Positions 6,969 to 9,210 of a DNA stretch of 9,210 nt are shown piece by piece. The stretch spans positions 1 through 9,210 of the forward strand of contig CAMQBP010000069.1 in NCBI GenBank assembly GCA_946999025.1. Direction: 5' to 3'. This stretch comes from an uncultured Prevotella sp. (GTDB taxonomy: Bacteria; Bacteroidota; Bacteroidia; Bacteroidales; Bacteroidaceae). The stretch's first letter is position 1; every line of letters begins with the position of its first letter. The position numbers and the translations under genes were made by a program. Under the pieces are notes generated by a model. The model did no database searches. It was not told where the DNA came from and saw only the letters and a list, made by a program, of their open reading frames with translations.

Positions 6969-7011
6969 CTTCTCAATCAACGCCACTCGGGTGATGAATG
7001 TTCATCCTCGC

Positions 7012-9210
7012 TTATCTGCGACGCCTGCTTTTCTTACTTTTTTGGCTTTTCGTTCCAGTCAGTTCTTTCGTGAACGAATAAGGAGCATCACTGTCGCTGA
7101 TGCCTCGCTGCTTGTTAGGGGTACTACCCATGACATAATGGATGTTACCGCCCTGCATCACCTGGTCGTGCGTGAAGAAGTTTTTGGTGGAAGGCGTGCC
7201 ATTGATGGTCAGCGACTGGATGTATTTGTTGTTTTGACTACAGTTTTGCGCTGTGATGGTCATGGTCTTGCCGTTCTCCAAATGCAGGGTCATTTTGTCA
7301 AAGTAAGGTGTACCGATGACATACTGGTTGGCACCGGGACACACAGGATAGAAACCCATGGCCGAGAAGACATACCAAGCAGAGGTTTGTCCGTTGTCCT
7401 CATCACCGCAATAGCCATCGGCTTGAGGCGTGTAGAGCTTGTCCATCACCTCGCGAATCCAGTATTGAGCCTTCCAAGGCTGTGCGGCATAGTTGTACAT
7501 GTAAATCATGTGCTGGATGGGTTGGTTGCCATGGGCATAGTTACCCATGTTCATGATTTGCATTTCGCGTATCTCATGGATAACGCCTCCGTAGTAACTG
7601 TCATCGAACAAGGGCGGAACATTGAAGACAGAATCGAGCATTTGGACGAAGGTTTGCTTGCCGCCCATGAGGTTGATCAAGCCTTGTGGGTCGTGAAACA
7701 CTGACCAAGAGTAATGCCAGGAATTGCCTTCTGTAAAGGCATCGCCCCACTTCAATGGACTGAACGGTGTCTGGAACTTGCCATCCTGGTTGCGACCGCG
7801 CATCAAGTTGGTTTCCTTATCGAAGACGTTCTTATAGTTCATGGCGTTCTTCTTGTACTGAGCCAGTTCTTTTTCAGACTTCCCCAGCGACTTGCCAAAC
7901 TGATAGATGCACCAGTCATCATAAGCATACTCCAAGGTACGAGCCACATTCTCATTAATCTTCACGTCGTAAGGCACATAACCCAATTTGTTGTAATATT
8001 CCCATCCCAAACGCCCCGTTGAGCTAACCTTCGGGTGAACCGCATTGGCACCGTGCGTCACGGCTTTCCACAACGTTTCAGCATCGTAACCACGCAGCCC
8101 TTTCAGGTAAGCGTCTGCCACGACTGATGCCGAGTTGTTGCCCACCATGCAGCCGCGATGGCCAGGACTGGCCCACTCTGGCAGGAAGCCACTTTCGAGA
8201 TAGGCATTGGCCAAACCTTCTTGCATCTTGACGTTCATGGACGGATAGATGAGGTTGAGCATGGGGAACAAACAACGGAACGTGTCCCAGAAGCCTGTGT
8301 CAGTAAACATGTAGCCTGGCAACACCTTGCCGTTGTACGGACTGTAATGGACGATTTTACCATTGGCGTCTTTCTCATAGAAGCTGCGAGGGAACAATAC
8401 AGAGCGGTAAAGACATGAGTAGAAGGTACGCAGATGGTCTACATTTTTATCTTCCACCTCAATACGGCTCAACGTTTTGTTCCAGGTCTGTCGGCCCTGT
8501 GCCTTGACTTGTTCGAACGACAGGTTGCCCAGCTCCTGCAAGTTGAGTTCTGCTTGCTCAGGACTGATGAAAGAAGAGGCGATACGGGCATGCACTTGCT
8601 CGCCTCGTTTGGTCTTGAAGCCGATGATGGCACCAGCGTGATTGACCGTCGCCTCAGTGGTACCTTGCTTGATTTGGCCATCGGCCACTGCAGCTTTGTA
8701 TGTAAAAGGCTTGTCAAACTTGATGACAAAATAATTTTTGAAATTGTCGGGTACGCCCCCACTGTTGCGTGTAGTGTATCCTATAATCTTGTTTTCTGAA
8801 GGAATAATCTTCACAGACGAGCCACGGTCAAGGGCATCTACCACCACGTACGACTGGTCGGTCTCAGGGAATGTGAACCTGAACATGACGGCACGTTCTG
8901 TCGGAGTCAATTCCGTCACCACGTCGTGGTCAGCCAAATAGACGCGATAGTAATAGGGTTTGGCCACTTCGGCCTTGTGTGAGAACCAACTGGCACGTTC
9001 ATCTTCATTAAATACCGGTTTGCCGGTGATGGGCATGATGGCAAACTGTCCGTAGTCGTTAATCCATGGACTGGGCTGATGTGTTTGCTTGAATCCGCGA
9101 AGTTTGTCGGCTGTATAAACGTAGGCCCATCCATCTCCCATCTTACCTGTTTGAGGCATCCAGAAGTTCATGCCCCATGGCAGGGCGATGGCCGGATAGG
9201 TATTACCCGT
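7012..9210 (-). CDS. GH92 exo-alpha-mannosidase, probably alpha-1,2-specific, N-terminus beyond right edge
   Basis: An open frame from the right edge to TAA at 7012-7014 gives 732 visible residues. The frame continues upstream of the first Met (9171) with TGNTYPAIALPWG, a typical GH92 N-terminal motif, so that Met is internal and the signal peptide is off-window. Counting from the Met at 9171, E481 (TEGNSW) fits the general acid, D590 and D592 (GDEDNGQ) the base pair, and W36, H532 and E533 the +1-subsite triad. All six lie exactly 52 below the BT3990 residues as I remember them (E533, D642, D644, W88, H584, E585). The enzyme would be a calcium-dependent inverting exo-mannosidase that removes alpha-1,2-linked mannose from host or yeast glycans in the periplasm or at the cell surface. 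After the usual PYSFT end it carries a tail ending KSQKSKKSRRRR. No polysaccharide-utilisation partner is visible. The family is very secure, linkage less so. Confidence 0.95.
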   Translation of the reverse strand, partial: TGNTYPAIALPWGMNFWMPQTGKMGDGWAYVYTADKLRGFKQTHQPSPWINDYGQFAIMPITGKPVFNEDERASWFSHKAEVAKPYYYRVYLADHDVVTELTPTERAVMFRFTFPETDQSYVVVDALDRGSSVKIIPSENKIIGYTTRNSGGVPDNFKNYFVIKFDKPFTYKAAVADGQIKQGTTEATVNHAGAIIGFKTKRGEQVHARIASSFISPEQAELNLQELGNLSFEQVKAQGRQTWNKTLSRIEVEDKNVDHLRTFYSCLYRSVLFPRSFYEKDANGKIVHYSPYNGKVLPGYMFTDTGFWDTFRCLFPMLNLIYPSMNVKMQEGLANAYLESGFLPEWASPGHRGCMVGNNSASVVADAYLKGLRGYDAETLWKAVTHGANAVHPKVSSTGRLGWEYYNKLGYVPYDVKINENVARTLEYAYDDWCIYQFGKSLGKSEKELAQYKKNAMNYKNVFDKETNLMRGRNQDGKFQTPFSPLKWGDAFTEGNSWHYSWSVFHDPQGLINLMGGKQTFVQMLDSVFNVPPLFDDSYYGGVIHEIREMQIMNMGNYAHGNQPIQHMIYMYNYAAQPWKAQYWIREVMDKLYTPQADGYCGDEDNGQTSAWYVFSAMGFYPVCPGANQYVIGTPYFDKMTLHLENGKTMTITAQNCSQNNKYIQSLTINGTPSTKNFFTHDQVMQGGNIHYVMGSTPNKQRGISDSDAPYSFTKELTGTKSQKSKKSRRRR

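Noticed and set aside
7510..7530. GNQPIQH in the mannosidase, where I remember many relatives as GNEPxHH. I considered a mannose-phosphate uncapping enzyme.
   Set aside because: The acidic residue linked to that change in my memory corresponds to E533 here, which is retained in the His-Glu pair, so ordinary alpha-1,2-mannosidase activity is the better reading.
6991..7704. A long plus-strand frame (237 codons) opposite the mannosidase gene, and similar plus-strand frames opposite the operon genes.
   Set aside because: They mirror strongly supported minus-strand genes, have no protein-family features and are antisense shadows.
1..9210. CRISPR array, tRNA, rRNA, integrase or transposase.
   Set aside because: No regularly spaced repeats, RNA-gene signatures or recombinase-like proteins were visible on either strand.

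Overview
The window looks like the chromosome of a host-associated Bacteroidales bacterium, probably Prevotella-like. The evidence is a Bacteroidetes-type promoter (TTTG, 20 nt, TATCTTTG), gene starts without Shine-Dalgarno sequences, a lipoprotein signal peptide, and a family 92 alpha-mannosidase typical of glycan-foraging Bacteroidetes. All convincing genes lie on the minus strand. The genus is inference, as there is no rRNA or other marker here.

Right part (7012-9210, read leftward): most of a GH92 exo-alpha-mannosidase whose N-terminus lies beyond the right edge. It keeps every catalytic and +1-subsite residue I can map from the Bacteroides alpha-1,2-mannosidase BT3990. A long terminator hairpin (6911-6968) follows it.

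Middle (about 5922-6910): about 1 kb without a confident gene. It holds an AT-rich stretch with several inverted repeats, one coding-like 45-residue ORF (6182-6319), a promoter with a duplicated 16-nt -7 region, and a leader of about 220 nt that contains a possible 44-codon ORF.

Left part (5921 down to position 1): a tight four-gene operon with gaps of 67, 45 and 30 bp. In transcription order it encodes (1) a lipoprotein with a von Willebrand A-like domain, (2) a small four-helix membrane protein, (3) a divergent tubulin/FtsZ-fold protein with both glycine-rich loops, and (4) a large protein with an actin/Hsp70 phosphate-1 motif after an N-terminal region of about 595 residues. The last gene runs off the left edge.

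A tubulin-like and an actin-like protein, a vWA lipoprotein and a small membrane protein in one transcription unit is the notable content of the window. It suggests an envelope-linked cytomotive or membrane-remodelling machine: two cytoplasmic nucleotide-dependent proteins, a membrane protein that could couple them to the envelope, and a lipid-anchored vWA protein in the periplasm. It recalls the tubulin-superfamily plus vWA systems proposed by Makarova and Koonin (2010), but the actin-like partner and this gene order are not part of what I remember of that proposal. Function is inferred from folds and context only.
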